Assembly (NCBI RefSeq): GCF_002933275.1
Contig: NZ_PSSX01000011.1
Location: forward strand, 60,712-124,711
Source: Marinobacter maroccanus
GTDB taxonomy: Bacteria > Pseudomonadota > Gammaproteobacteria > Pseudomonadales > Oleiphilaceae
DNA length: 64,000 bases
Reading direction: 5' to 3'
Shown: piece by piece, positions 47,016 through 55,253 of the stretch
Position numbering within the stretch: position 1 is the first letter of the stretch
Layout of the letters: each line of letters starts with the position of its first letter
Notes under the pieces: generated by a model
The model's input: the letters and a program-made list of their open reading frames with translations, nothing else
What the model was told of the DNA's origin: nothing
Database searches by the model: none
Program-made: the position numbers and the translations under genes

Positions 47016-49209
47016 GGCGCTGCCCCTTGCGGTTCGTTGGCCCAGAAACGGAAACAGGAACGACAGGAATGCTGTGCAGCATATCGCCATAGAGCCGATA
47101 GACCATGCGCGCGGCTTCGATGATCGCCTGCTGGTCATCGGGATCGGTGATCTCGTTCATCAGGTTGCGGAAAAATTCGAAATGCTCCTGATCCAGGGCA
47201 CCATGGGAGTACAGATAGCTGAAGGCCTCATCCGGCAGTCCGAGCTGTTTCTGGATCGCCTCACCGAGCGGCGTGGCCAGCTCAATCGACGTGCCTTCAA
47301 GCACCTGAACCATACCGAAGAACGCCGCCGGGTTACCGCGGTTAATGCGGTCATAAAGGTAAGCGACCATCAGTTCGATGGAGGTATCGGGGGTGCCATG
47401 ACGGATGGCATCCTTATCTTCCCCACAGGCCGCGAGGTCGTTGAGGATCCATTCATGGTGGCCGTATTCCTCGTCAATGTATTCCACCAGCGCCTTGCGC
47501 ACGAATTCCAGACGCTCAGGCAGGCGGCCACCGCAGGCCATCATCAACGGTACGGTGTGCTTCACGTGATGATAGGCCTGGGTCAGAAACCAGGTGTAGC
47601 CGGTCAGGTCGAAACGGCCTTCGCGGATAGCCTCAATCACGGGTGCGCCCGTCACGTGGGCTCGGGCTTGCGCAGTCTCGGACTGCAGTCGATCGAAAAA
47701 TGCCATGAAAGATCCTCCTGGCGTGTTTGAGAAATCGGATTTTGAGTCGGAAAGATTCATGAAAACCGGAAATGCGCCTGCAAGCAGCGTCGGCAGGTCG
47801 GCCTGAATCTGCTGGCGTACAGGCCGTCCGTTTGCAGTTACATGACCTTCAGCCTGGCTCAGAGGCTGCCGGCGGATATAAACCCCGGACAGCCGGGCAT
47901 AGTCCGGCAAGGTGTCATTCAGCGAGTCCAGTTGTGTGCGCAGCGCTTCGGGCGAGCGGCCGTCCTGGACTACCAGCAGGGCCGAGGGGCGGGGATCGCC
48001 ATCGCCAAACACCACCGCCTGACGCGCACCGAGCGCCTGAATCAGCTCACTCTCCAGCCACTCCGGGCTGATATTGCGACCAAAGCTGGTAATCAGCAGG
48101 TTCTTGGCACGACCGCTCACCGACAGGAAACCCTCTGGCTCCCTGGCACCCAGATCACCGGTATCCAGCCACTCATCGCCAGCAGGTTCATCGCCCAGAT
48201 AGCCCAGGTGGGTGTTGCCACCCACCAGAATGTGGCCACGTTCATCCACCCGGACCCGAATATGGGAAAGCGGTTTGCCCACCGACCCCTCGCGTTCGCT
48301 GTTGGGTACGTTCAGTGCGACCACCGAACTGCACTCCGAAAGGCCATAACCCTCGTACAGTGGCAGGCCGGCAACACGGCCCCGGGCCAGCAAATCAGAT
48401 GAAACCCGTCCGCCACCAACCGCCAGGAACCGAAAGGAATCGCTATTCAAATGATGTTGTTCGGCCGCAGCTACCAGGGCCATGGCCAGTTCCGGCACCA
48501 GAATCAGGGATTGGGGCCGGTGCTCGTTGATGCCCTGCACCAGCTGCCCGATATCCAGTCCACTACTGCCGGTCATCCCAAGGTCATGCAGGGGCGCGAC
48601 GACCACCGTGCTGCCCATCAGCAACGGAAGATAAACCCCGGCGATATTCTCAAGTAGTGTGGCCAGCGGCAGGATACAAAGGTGCCGTTCAAGCTCGATA
48701 CCTGCCAGCCGCTCCTTCAATGCCAGCGTAGTGGCTGTCATCTGCGCCACCGACAGGCAAACGCCCTTGGGGGTGCCGGTACTGCCAGAGGTGAAGGTGA
48801 TTTTCGCGGTCTGCTCCGGCATCCAGGCTCCGGCAACAGACACCGGCAGATGCTTCAACCAGACGCCATGGCCAATGTGCTCACCGCCGTCGGTTGCGGC
48901 CGCAGACAACAGACAATCCAGGCCTGCCCGCTCAGTCAGGTGTTCCGTCTGGGACCGCGAGAAAAACACCGGCACAGGCACACACACCACACCGGCCAGC
49001 AAACAGGCCAGATCCGCGAGAATCCAGGCAACGGTATTGTCTCCGCACAAACCGACCCGGCGGACACCCAGTCGGGTCAGCTGGTCAGCCAGGGCGCTTG
49101 CCGCCTGCATCATCTGGCCATAACTGAAAGCCGACTCCGGCCCCTGGAGAGCCGTACGGGAAGGATGGCTGCTCGCGCGGTGCGCCAGGAGTTCAGGCAA
49201 TGTGGCCAT
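47002..49209 (-). CDS. AMP-binding adenylating enzyme fused to haem-oxygenase-like diiron oxidase
   Basis: 735 residues from ATG 49209 (AGGAGG upstream). Residues 1-480 are an ANL-type adenylating domain: P-loop FTSGSTGTPKGV (139-150), YEGYGLSEC (285-293), TGD (350-352). The C-terminal catalytic position of the usual NGK motif reads NGR (460-462), a Lys-to-Arg change that may weaken adenylation. Residues 502-735 match TenA/iron-containing redox enzymes (HDO family): HHVKH, E-E-Y-G-HH, a mid Glu, and H-x3-D-x2-H (local His168, Asp172, His175), the ligand spacing of CADD-like oxidases. An internal AGGAGG lies 7 bases before Met502. It overlaps the hemolysin-like gene by 17 bp and SDR by 14 bp. 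Could be one protein or two. Confidence 0.85.
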   Translation of the reverse strand: MATLPELLAHRASSHPSRTALQGPESAFSYGQMMQAASALADQLTRLGVRRVGLCGDNTVAWILADLACLLAGVVCVPVPVFFSRSQTEHLTERAGLDCLLSAAATDGGEHIGHGVWLKHLPVSVAGAWMPEQTAKITFTSGSTGTPKGVCLSVAQMTATTLALKERLAGIELERHLCILPLATLLENIAGVYLPLLMGSTVVVAPLHDLGMTGSSGLDIGQLVQGINEHRPQSLILVPELAMALVAAAEQHHLNSDSFRFLAVGGGRVSSDLLARGRVAGLPLYEGYGLSECSSVVALNVPNSEREGSVGKPLSHIRVRVDERGHILVGGNTHLGYLGDEPAGDEWLDTGDLGAREPEGFLSVSGRAKNLLITSFGRNISPEWLESELIQALGARQAVVFGDGDPRPSALLVVQDGRSPEALRTQLDSLNDTLPDYARLSGVYIRRQPLSQAEGHVTANGRPVRQQIQADLPTLLAGAFPVFMNLSDSKSDFSNTPGGSFMAFFDRLQSETAQARAHVTGAPVIEAIREGRFDLTGYTWFLTQAYHHVKHTVPLMMACGGRLPERLEFVRKALVEYIDEEYGHHEWILNDLAACGEDKDAIRHGTPDTSIELMVAYLYDRINRGNPAAFFGMVQVLEGTSIELATPLGEAIQKQLGLPDEAFSYLYSHGALDQEHFEFFRNLMNEITDPDDQQAIIEAARMVYRLYGDMLHSIPVVPVSVSGPTNRKGQRHEAA
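47704..47719 (-). promoter_or_regulatory. Internal ribosome binding site for the oxidase domain
   Basis: AGGAGG (minus strand, 47714-47719) followed by seven bases and an in-frame ATG at 47706-47704. It would give a separate 234-residue HDO-family protein starting MAFFDRLQSE, in addition to the full-length fusion. Confidence 0.7.
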
Positions 49210-49903
49210 AGGAACCTCCTGCCATCGTTTCTCCCTGAGGGGCCTCCGCCTCAACGGACTGAACCAGCCTGAGCAGACCCGCGCTTCGGAGGGCAGCCAT
49301 GCCGTCGGCGACACGAATGGCCATCACCACCGGATGATGATCGTAGTAGCGCCCCCAGCCGGCACCGCCATCGGGCAACCGGGAAGGGTCAGCCGTGGCC
49401 AGAACCTCGGTGGCAATACCCAGGCGATGAAAACTGTTGCGCAGCTGATCCGTGCCGGTGCAGACGACCCAGTCGTAGCCGGCCCCATCCAGCCACACCG
49501 ACAGCGAGGCAAACAGAAAGCGGCTGACGCCGGCCTCGACGCCGGCCAGATGGGCAATCTCAGCAATTCGGTGACGTTCGACACCCGCAACCGGCATCAC
49601 CGATTCCACCGGTACCGACAGGTAGTCCTCCAGAAACAGTCTTTCCAGCGCGGCGTTGCGGACGCCTACCGCTGCCAGAAGGCTGCCCTGAGCCGTGGTC
49701 AGGGCCAGGAGCGCCGGTATGCGCAGAGAAGGCTCGGCGCCATAGGCGTGCAGGAAGCGGCGGCGAATAAAACCCGCAACCGTCTCGGCCATTGCCGTGT
49801 CAGGACGGATCTCATTAAACCAGCGACCGGCACAACGGATGACCGGAACCACCTCCCCGGAATCCGGGGGACAACATGTGGACATCATCAGCGGGTCTGT
49901 CAT
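49193..49903 (-). CDS. Thermostable-hemolysin-family protein (GNAT/LuxI-like fold)
   Basis: 236 residues, no signal peptide; GGAG upstream of ATG 49903. It resembles PF12261-type proteins (named after a Vibrio thermostable hemolysin) with the typical FIRRRFLHAYGAEPSLRIPALLAL start and VSRFLFASLSVWLDGAGYDWVVCTGT core; these have an acyltransferase/N-acyl-homoserine-lactone-synthase-like fold. Actual hemolysis is unlikely; acyl or amine transfer is more plausible. Its stop overlaps the ligase-oxidase start by 17 bp, so it is the first gene of a coupled four-gene operon whose promoter region contains PmrA-type boxes. Confidence 0.8.
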   Translation of the reverse strand: MTDPLMMSTCCPPDSGEVVPVIRCAGRWFNEIRPDTAMAETVAGFIRRRFLHAYGAEPSLRIPALLALTTAQGSLLAAVGVRNAALERLFLEDYLSVPVESVMPVAGVERHRIAEIAHLAGVEAGVSRFLFASLSVWLDGAGYDWVVCTGTDQLRNSFHRLGIATEVLATADPSRLPDGGAGWGRYYDHHPVVMAIRVADGMAALRSAGLLRLVQSVEAEAPQGETMAGGSYGHIA

Positions 49904-49967
49904 ATGGGCTCTCCAGTTTCGCTCCCCGTGGGCGCTTTGATCACGACTGCCAGATTAAGAGCAAAGC

Positions 49968-49984
49968 CTTAAACCAGGCTTAAG
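49968..49984. promoter_or_regulatory. PmrA/QseB-type box 1
   Basis: CTTAA-N6-CTTAAG, half-site spacing 11 bp. Lies upstream of the thermostable-hemolysin operon; a -10-like CTTAAT on the minus strand (49954-49959) would place it at -28 to -45 of that promoter. Confidence 0.7.
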
Positions 49985-50000
49985 GAGGGCGAGGAGAAAC

Positions 50001-50017
50001 CTTAAGGCGGGCTTAAG
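50001..50017. promoter_or_regulatory. PmrA/QseB-type box 2
   Basis: CTTAAGGCGGGCTTAAG, two half-sites 11 bp apart and in helical phase with boxes 1 and 3 (22 and 23 bp from their nearest half-sites). Shared by both divergent operons. Confidence 0.72.
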
Positions 50018-50034
50018 GTTTTTCAGAGGGCGCG

Positions 50035-50051
50035 GTTAAGGCTTGCTTAAG
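50035..50051. promoter_or_regulatory. PmrA/QseB-type box 3
   Basis: GTTAAG-N5-CTTAAG, half-sites 11 bp apart; nearest to the GtrA operon start (50122), so it probably drives that operon. Confidence 0.7.
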
Positions 50052-50121
50052 AATGGCCCGGTAAGGTGCCGACCATCATTCGGATTCTTTCGATAACGCC
50101 CGGGTTCTGAAGTGAGGCTGT

Positions 50122-50535
50122 ATGAGATTCCCGTTATTTCGGTCAACCCGCTGGGGCAGATTGCCACGTTTCCTGCTGGCCGGTGGCGTTGCCACCCTTT
50201 TCCATTGGCTGACCATGCTGGTCTTGATCGGTTGGGGACTGAACGCCGTTTTCGCAACCGCCACAGGCGCTGCGGTTGGATTGCTGGCAAATTATTTTGG
50301 CCAACATCGCTACGCTTTTTGTTCCGATCTGCCCCACAGAGTTGCCTTGCCGCGATATCTCACCGGGGCTGCATTGGGCTGGGTTCTCAATCTCGCGGGT
50401 TTTTCGCTACTCCTGATTGCGGGCCTCAGCGTCGCTCCCTCACAAATAATCACGACCGCCCTGATTGCCTTTGCCAATTATCTCTTTGCACAGAGGTTTG
50501 TTTTCCATGAAGAACAGACAATCAACGTTCAGTAA
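50122..50535 (+). CDS. GtrA-family membrane protein (candidate lipid-sugar flippase)
   Basis: 137 residues with four membrane helices (LLAGGVATLFHWLTMLVLIG, VFATATGAAVGLLANYFG, ALGWVLNLAGFSLLLIAGL, IITTALIAFANYLFAQRFVF). Family signature is the N-terminal RFLLAGG and NYxxxxxxxF at the end. GtrA proteins are thought to flip undecaprenyl-phosphate-sugars across the inner membrane. Start has AGG 6 bases upstream. It overlaps the GT2 gene (gtrB-like) by 29 bp. First gene of a PmrA-box-controlled operon ending with the two-component system. Confidence 0.9.
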   Translation: MRFPLFRSTRWGRLPRFLLAGGVATLFHWLTMLVLIGWGLNAVFATATGAAVGLLANYFGQHRYAFCSDLPHRVALPRYLTGAALGWVLNLAGFSLLLIAGLSVAPSQIITTALIAFANYLFAQRFVFHEEQTINVQ

Positions 50536-51514
50536 CCCGGTGCTGAGCATCATTATTCCGGTTCATAACGAAGCCGATGTTATTCCGACACTGTTGAAAC
50601 GGCTGGATTTCGTGTGCCGCCAACTGCCGGGCCAGGTTGAGCTGCTGTTCGTGGACGATGGCAGCCGGGACAACTCTGTTGCCCAGCTGCTTCGGGCCAG
50701 GGACCGTTACTCCGGAATCAGGGTGGTTCAGCTCTCCCGGAACTTTGGTAAGGAAGCTGCCGTTACCGCGGGCCTCGAGAGCGCACGTGGCGATGCCGTG
50801 GTGCTGATGGACGCCGATCTCCAGGATCCGCCGGAGTTGATCCCGAGGATGGTTCAGGCATGGCAAAAGGGTGCAGACGTCGTGCTGATGAAACGACGGT
50901 CCAGGGCTGGTGAAAGCTGGCTGAAACGTACCACTGCGAGCATTTTCTATCGCCTGATCAACCACATAAGTGACGCATCGATACCGGTCGATACCGGAGA
51001 CTTCCGACTGATGAGCCGGCGCACCGTGGATGCCCTCAACCGGTTACCCGAGCGCAACCGCTACCTGAAAGGCATGTTCGCGTGGGTTGGTATGCCAACT
51101 GTGACTCTCGAATTTGATCGTGACCCACGCCTGGCAGGCAAAACCAAGTGGAACTACCTGAAACTCCTGCACCTAGCGATGGAAGGGATCACCTCTTTTT
51201 CCACCCGCCCCCTGCGGATTGCCCTGATTCTCGGCCTGCTTGCGGCCGGCGCTGGGGGCTTTTTCGGCACCTGGGAAGTTATCCGGGCACTGGTTTTCGG
51301 CATATCCACCCCGGGTTACGCCTCCATGATTGCCGTGATCACGTTCCTCTCCGGGGTTCAGCTGCTGTGTGTTGGCCTGTTGGGGGAGTATGTCGGCCGC
51401 ATCTACATGGAGACCAAACAGCGCCCGGTCTTTATTGTTGCCGAAGACAGCGACGATATTGCCCAGCCGCTTCTAACCCAATTGCGAGTAGCCGGAAATG
51501 ACCAGAAACATTAA
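50507..51514 (+). CDS. Polyprenyl-phosphate glycosyltransferase (GT2, GtrB/ArnC-like)
   Basis: 335 residues from the ATG at 50507. GT2 catalytic domain with LSIIIPVHNEAD, FVDDGSRDNS, VVLMDADLQDPPELIP, a DTGDFRLMSR block and ERNRYLKGMFAWVG, all features of DPM/GtrB/ArnC-type enzymes, then two C-terminal membrane helices. It attaches a sugar from a nucleotide donor to undecaprenyl phosphate at the cytoplasmic face. GT39 and GtrA neighbours complete a three-step export-and-transfer path. The sugar is not known. Confidence 0.92.
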   Translation: MKNRQSTFSNPVLSIIIPVHNEADVIPTLLKRLDFVCRQLPGQVELLFVDDGSRDNSVAQLLRARDRYSGIRVVQLSRNFGKEAAVTAGLESARGDAVVLMDADLQDPPELIPRMVQAWQKGADVVLMKRRSRAGESWLKRTTASIFYRLINHISDASIPVDTGDFRLMSRRTVDALNRLPERNRYLKGMFAWVGMPTVTLEFDRDPRLAGKTKWNYLKLLHLAMEGITSFSTRPLRIALILGLLAAGAGGFFGTWEVIRALVFGISTPGYASMIAVITFLSGVQLLCVGLLGEYVGRIYMETKQRPVFIVAEDSDDIAQPLLTQLRVAGNDQKH

Positions 51515-53045
51515 CACTCTGCTGTGGCTATTGTTTGCAGTGCTGGCGGCCCGGCTTGGACTGGCGGCGATACTGCCTCTGGCAGACACCACGGAACCAC
51601 GCTATGCAGAGATTGCCCGGATTATGGCGGAGACCGGCGACTGGATAACCCCCTGGTTCGACTACGGAGTACCGTTCTGGGGCAAGCCTCCACTGTCTTT
51701 CTGGGCGCAGGCACTGTCGTTCAAATTGCTGGGTGTGTCTGAGTTCGCGGGCAGACTGCCCTCCTGGCTGGCAAATGCAGTCATCGTTTATCTGGTCTTC
51801 ACTCTGCGTCGTTACCTGCACCCTGAACGCAACAGCGAAGCGGCCACGTCGGCCGGTCTCTGGGCGGCCCTGATCTATGCCACAACGGCCCTGGGCTTTC
51901 TGACGGCGGGAACGGTGATGACCGATTCGTTTCTTGCCCTGGGTTCGACGCTGGTGCTGACCAGTCTTGTGATTCGTCTTCAGGGCGGCCCGATGGTGTG
52001 GGGCTGGCTCTTCTTTATCGGCCTTGCCATCGGCCTGCTCGCCAAGGGCCCGCTGATTCTGGTTCTGACCGGGCTGCCGGTTTTTCTCTGGGTTGCGACG
52101 ACCCGACGCTGGCTGGCTCTATGGCGGCAACTGCCCTGGCTCCGCGGTTTACTTTTGATGATGGTCATTGCAGCCCCCTGGTATGTCCTCGCCGAGCTGA
52201 AGACACCTGGATTTCTCGATTACTTCATTGTCGGAGAGCACATCAAACGATTCCTGGTCAGTAGCTGGCAAGGCGATCTGTATGGCAACGCACACGAGTT
52301 TACCCGGGGCACCATCTGGCTATACCTGGTGGCCGCCAGTTTCCCCTGGGGCCTGATCGCGATTGTTGCTTTTGGCGTAAGCCGCTGGCGCCACCAACCT
52401 GCACAACAGCAGTGGCAGTCGGTTGAGCAAGGCGTGGGCGGACTCGTTCTGGCGTCCGCGCTGAGCCCGGCAATCTTTTTTACCTTATCTGGCAACATCC
52501 TCTGGACCTACGTGCTTCCGGGTTTGCCGTTTCTTGCCGTGCTGGCATCGAGCCTCTGGCCGAGGGAGCTTACCCGCCCGATGCCGGCCTCGAGCCTGGC
52601 CGCCGTGTTGACGATCCCCATGATGGGGATGGCCGCCGCAGCCTGGCTTACCTTGCACCCGGAGCAACTGAAAACCGAGCGGGATCTGGTCACGCAAGTC
52701 GATCAACTCCCCAGCATGAGCGCAGACAATCTGTTTTACCTGGGCAAGCCCCCCTTCTCGGCACGTTTCTACAGTCGTGGCGAGGCCCATGGCATTGTGC
52801 AGGACGCTTTTATCGATCGACTTGAGTCGGACAACCTGCAGGAACCCATGGTACTAGCCGTACAGAAAGGCAACACAGCCATGCTCAGGCGCCTCGGGGA
52901 CATCACCAGGCCAATCATGGAAAACCGGCGCTACCGCCTTTTCCTGCTGGAGCCAGCATCTGGAAATACGGCGAACAGCTTCCAGGGCAAAAGCAAAAAC
53001 GGCGGTATCGATTACAATGCATCCAAAGATCACCCGCTAAGCTGA
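51498..53045 (+). CDS. ArnT-like GT39 glycosyltransferase (first module)
   Basis: 515 residues, about eleven membrane helices. N-terminal ArnT/PMT pattern TTEPRYAEIARIMAETGDW and GVPFWGKPPLSFW is the periplasmic loop with the catalytic Asp/Glu region. It uses polyprenyl-phosphate sugars and modifies lipid A or other envelope targets. Overlaps the GT2 gene by 17 bp. Lacks the long C-terminal soluble part of E. coli ArnT. Target and sugar cannot be named; formal arnT assignment would need the arn donor pathway, which is absent here. Confidence 0.88.
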   Translation: MTRNINTLLWLLFAVLAARLGLAAILPLADTTEPRYAEIARIMAETGDWITPWFDYGVPFWGKPPLSFWAQALSFKLLGVSEFAGRLPSWLANAVIVYLVFTLRRYLHPERNSEAATSAGLWAALIYATTALGFLTAGTVMTDSFLALGSTLVLTSLVIRLQGGPMVWGWLFFIGLAIGLLAKGPLILVLTGLPVFLWVATTRRWLALWRQLPWLRGLLLMMVIAAPWYVLAELKTPGFLDYFIVGEHIKRFLVSSWQGDLYGNAHEFTRGTIWLYLVAASFPWGLIAIVAFGVSRWRHQPAQQQWQSVEQGVGGLVLASALSPAIFFTLSGNILWTYVLPGLPFLAVLASSLWPRELTRPMPASSLAAVLTIPMMGMAAAAWLTLHPEQLKTERDLVTQVDQLPSMSADNLFYLGKPPFSARFYSRGEAHGIVQDAFIDRLESDNLQEPMVLAVQKGNTAMLRRLGDITRPIMENRRYRLFLLEPASGNTANSFQGKSKNGGIDYNASKDHPLS

Positions 53046-53067
53046 AAACCAACCGGATTCCTGCTGT

Positions 53068-53751
53068 ATGCGAATATTGCTGATTGAGGACGATCATCTG
53101 CTGGCCAACACCATGCTGGGTATGTTGCGCGACGAGCAGAACACCGTTGACTGGCTGGATGACGGCCAGCAGGCGCTCAATGCACTCCTGAACGACAGCT
53201 TCGATCTGGCTATCCTGGATCTGACGTTGCCCCGGGTGGACGGGCTGGATATCGTAAAAAAAGTTCGCAGCCAGGGTATTGAGACGCCGGTAATCATCCT
53301 CACCGCTCGCGGAGATCTGGACGAAAAACTTCAGGGACTCAACGCGGGTGCTGACGACTACCTGACCAAGCCCTTCGCCATGGCGGAACTCAAAGCCCGA
53401 ATCCGGGCCGTTACGCGACGCGGAGCAGGTGTCCGGACAGGCGGTTTACAGGTGGGCAGGCTGATTCTGGATCCGGACTCCGGCCAGCTCAAGCTGGGGA
53501 CCGAAACGACGGCCCTGCCGCGCAGCGAATTCCAGATTCTGCACTACCTGATGCGCCATCCGGACCAGGTGGCGACCCGTCGCAGGCTGGAAGAGCAACT
53601 GTATGGCTGGGAGCAGGGCGCGGAAAGCAATGCTCTTGAGGTACATGTACATCATCTGCGCCGGCGCGTTGGCAAACAGACCATCCGCACCGTCCGTGGC
53701 GTTGGCTACATGCTGGACAGCAAGGCCGCGGCGGAGGTTTCTCCGGAATGA
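53068..53751 (+). CDS. Response regulator, PmrA/QseB type (OmpR family)
   Basis: 227 residues. Receiver with IEDDHLLANTML, phospho-Asp51 in LAILDLTLPRVDG and DDYLTKPF; winged helix with the QseB/PmrA-like YGWEQGAESNALEVHVHHLRRRVG and IRTVRGVGYML. Shares a 4-bp overlap with its sensor kinase. PmrA-type regulators bind TTAA repeats 11 bp apart, the very boxes seen at 49968-50051 and 55156-55172. Inferred to autoregulate its operon and activate both neighbouring operons. Confidence 0.92.
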   Translation: MRILLIEDDHLLANTMLGMLRDEQNTVDWLDDGQQALNALLNDSFDLAILDLTLPRVDGLDIVKKVRSQGIETPVIILTARGDLDEKLQGLNAGADDYLTKPFAMAELKARIRAVTRRGAGVRTGGLQVGRLILDPDSGQLKLGTETTALPRSEFQILHYLMRHPDQVATRRRLEEQLYGWEQGAESNALEVHVHHLRRRVGKQTIRTVRGVGYMLDSKAAAEVSPE

Positions 53752-55160
53752 GCCTGACCCGCAAACTGATCCTTCTGATCACCAGCACCGTCTTCTTCAT
53801 CACACTGATCGCCGCCGGCTGGGGCTTTTACGTCAGCGACCATCAACTGGAGGAGCTTTTCGATGCGGAGCTTGCTCAGAGCACCCGCATTGTCCAGGGC
53901 CTGGTTGAGCATCTGTCTTCCACACAATCCATTGAGCAGATCTCCCACACTCTGGAAAAAACACTCCAACTGCCGGATAGCGCCTATCAGGGAGACGAGG
54001 AAGAGAACGAAATTCTGCCGGACGGCGCTGGCCACAAATACGAGCGAAAACTTGCCTTTGAGGTCTGGTCACCAGACCTTGAGCCGATTCTCGATACCCT
54101 CCGAGCCAACGATTCGCAGGGCCTTGAGCGCGGCTTCGGCTGGCAGGAAGTGGCAGGGTATCAATGGCGAACCTTCACTCTTGAAGATCCGGCAACCGGC
54201 TTCTGGATACGCACGGCCCAGCGTGAAGATGTCCGGGACGAACTCAGCCAGGAAATCGCTCTCGGCAACGTACTGCCTTTCCTGATCGTGCTTCCGGTGC
54301 TTGCTCTGGCGGTGCTGGTTTCGATCCAGGTGGGCTTCCAGCCACTGAGAAAGCTTGAGAAGCCAGTACGTAACATGGCCCCGGAAAACATCCACCCCCT
54401 GGACGACCGACAGGCACCGAAGGAAGTTGCGGGATTGGTGCAGGCGGTGAATGGCCTGCTCAGACGCCTCAACCAGGCCCTGGAGCGGGAACGGCGGTTC
54501 TCCGCCGACGCCGCCCATGAGTTGCGAACGCCGCTGACGGCTCTGCGACTGAACCTGGAAAAAGTCTACGAAAACGACCCTGAGCAATACGGCGACCTGA
54601 TCCAGTCTGTCGACCGAATGGTGCACCTGGTCGAGCAGATGCTGCTGCTCAACCGGGTCGACTCCGGTGCTGATTTCACCCCGGAATACCACAACCTGTC
54701 CGCGATTGTGGAGCAGAGCATCGCCGATGTGGCACCGCTGGCCCTGAAAAAGGACATCGACCCTGTGCTCCAGGATGATGCCGGCCAGGCTCTGGTATGC
54801 TGTCACAGCGCGCTGATCAACACCCTCATGCGTTCCCTGCTGGCGAACGCCATCCAGTACAGCCCCGAACACACAAGCATCGAGACGCACCTGAAGCCCT
54901 CCGGCGAGGGATACCACATCACCGTATGCGACCAGGGCCCGGGCATACCCGCCGAGGCCCGCGAGCGAGCTTTGAGCCGCTTTGTCCGCCTGGACCAGCG
55001 ACTCGGTGGCGGGGCGGGTCTCGGGCTTGCCATCGCCCGGCGCATCGCGGAACTTCATGGTGGCCAGCTCACCCTGAGCGACCGGCCGGATGGCAACCCG
55101 GGGCTGTGCGTCAGCATCTGGCTGCCGGCCCGTGCGACGTTCCGTCGCAAGCAGGCTTAA
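53748..55160 (+). CDS. Sensor histidine kinase, PmrB/QseC type
   Basis: 470 residues: helix 1 (about 7-30), periplasmic domain (about 30-170) with an acidic EEENE stretch (84-88) containing an ExxE pattern like the Fe(III)-binding site of PmrB, helix 2 (about 175-197), HAMP-like linker, and H-box SADAAHELRTPL with His257. N, G1 and G2 boxes (NALLANAIQY-like, DQGPGIP, GGGAGLGLAIA) are present. Its stop codon lies inside PmrA-type box 4. The metal sensing is inference from ExxE and family. Confidence 0.9.
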   Translation: MSLTRKLILLITSTVFFITLIAAGWGFYVSDHQLEELFDAELAQSTRIVQGLVEHLSSTQSIEQISHTLEKTLQLPDSAYQGDEEENEILPDGAGHKYERKLAFEVWSPDLEPILDTLRANDSQGLERGFGWQEVAGYQWRTFTLEDPATGFWIRTAQREDVRDELSQEIALGNVLPFLIVLPVLALAVLVSIQVGFQPLRKLEKPVRNMAPENIHPLDDRQAPKEVAGLVQAVNGLLRRLNQALERERRFSADAAHELRTPLTALRLNLEKVYENDPEQYGDLIQSVDRMVHLVEQMLLLNRVDSGADFTPEYHNLSAIVEQSIADVAPLALKKDIDPVLQDDAGQALVCCHSALINTLMRSLLANAIQYSPEHTSIETHLKPSGEGYHITVCDQGPGIPAEARERALSRFVRLDQRLGGGAGLGLAIARRIAELHGGQLTLSDRPDGNPGLCVSIWLPARATFRRKQA

Positions 55161-55172
55161 GGTTGCTTTAAG
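55156..55172. promoter_or_regulatory. PmrA/QseB-type box 4
   Basis: CTTAAG-N5-TTTAAG with half-sites 11 bp apart, overlapping the sensor kinase stop (55158-55160). A -10-like GATACT at 55183-55188 puts the box over the -35 region of a promoter for the second glycosylation module (ATG 55254). Confidence 0.7.
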
Positions 55173-55253
55173 GTTTGAGGAGGATACTTCGACCCAGTAG
55201 AACAGGGCCATAAAACGGCCCGATTGATATTCCGTTTTCGAGGATGTCGTTAC

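Noticed and set aside
49193..49903. True hemolysin or toxin
   Set aside because: No signal peptide or pore-forming motif; the family name is historic and the fold is acyltransferase-like, so a toxin call was not made.
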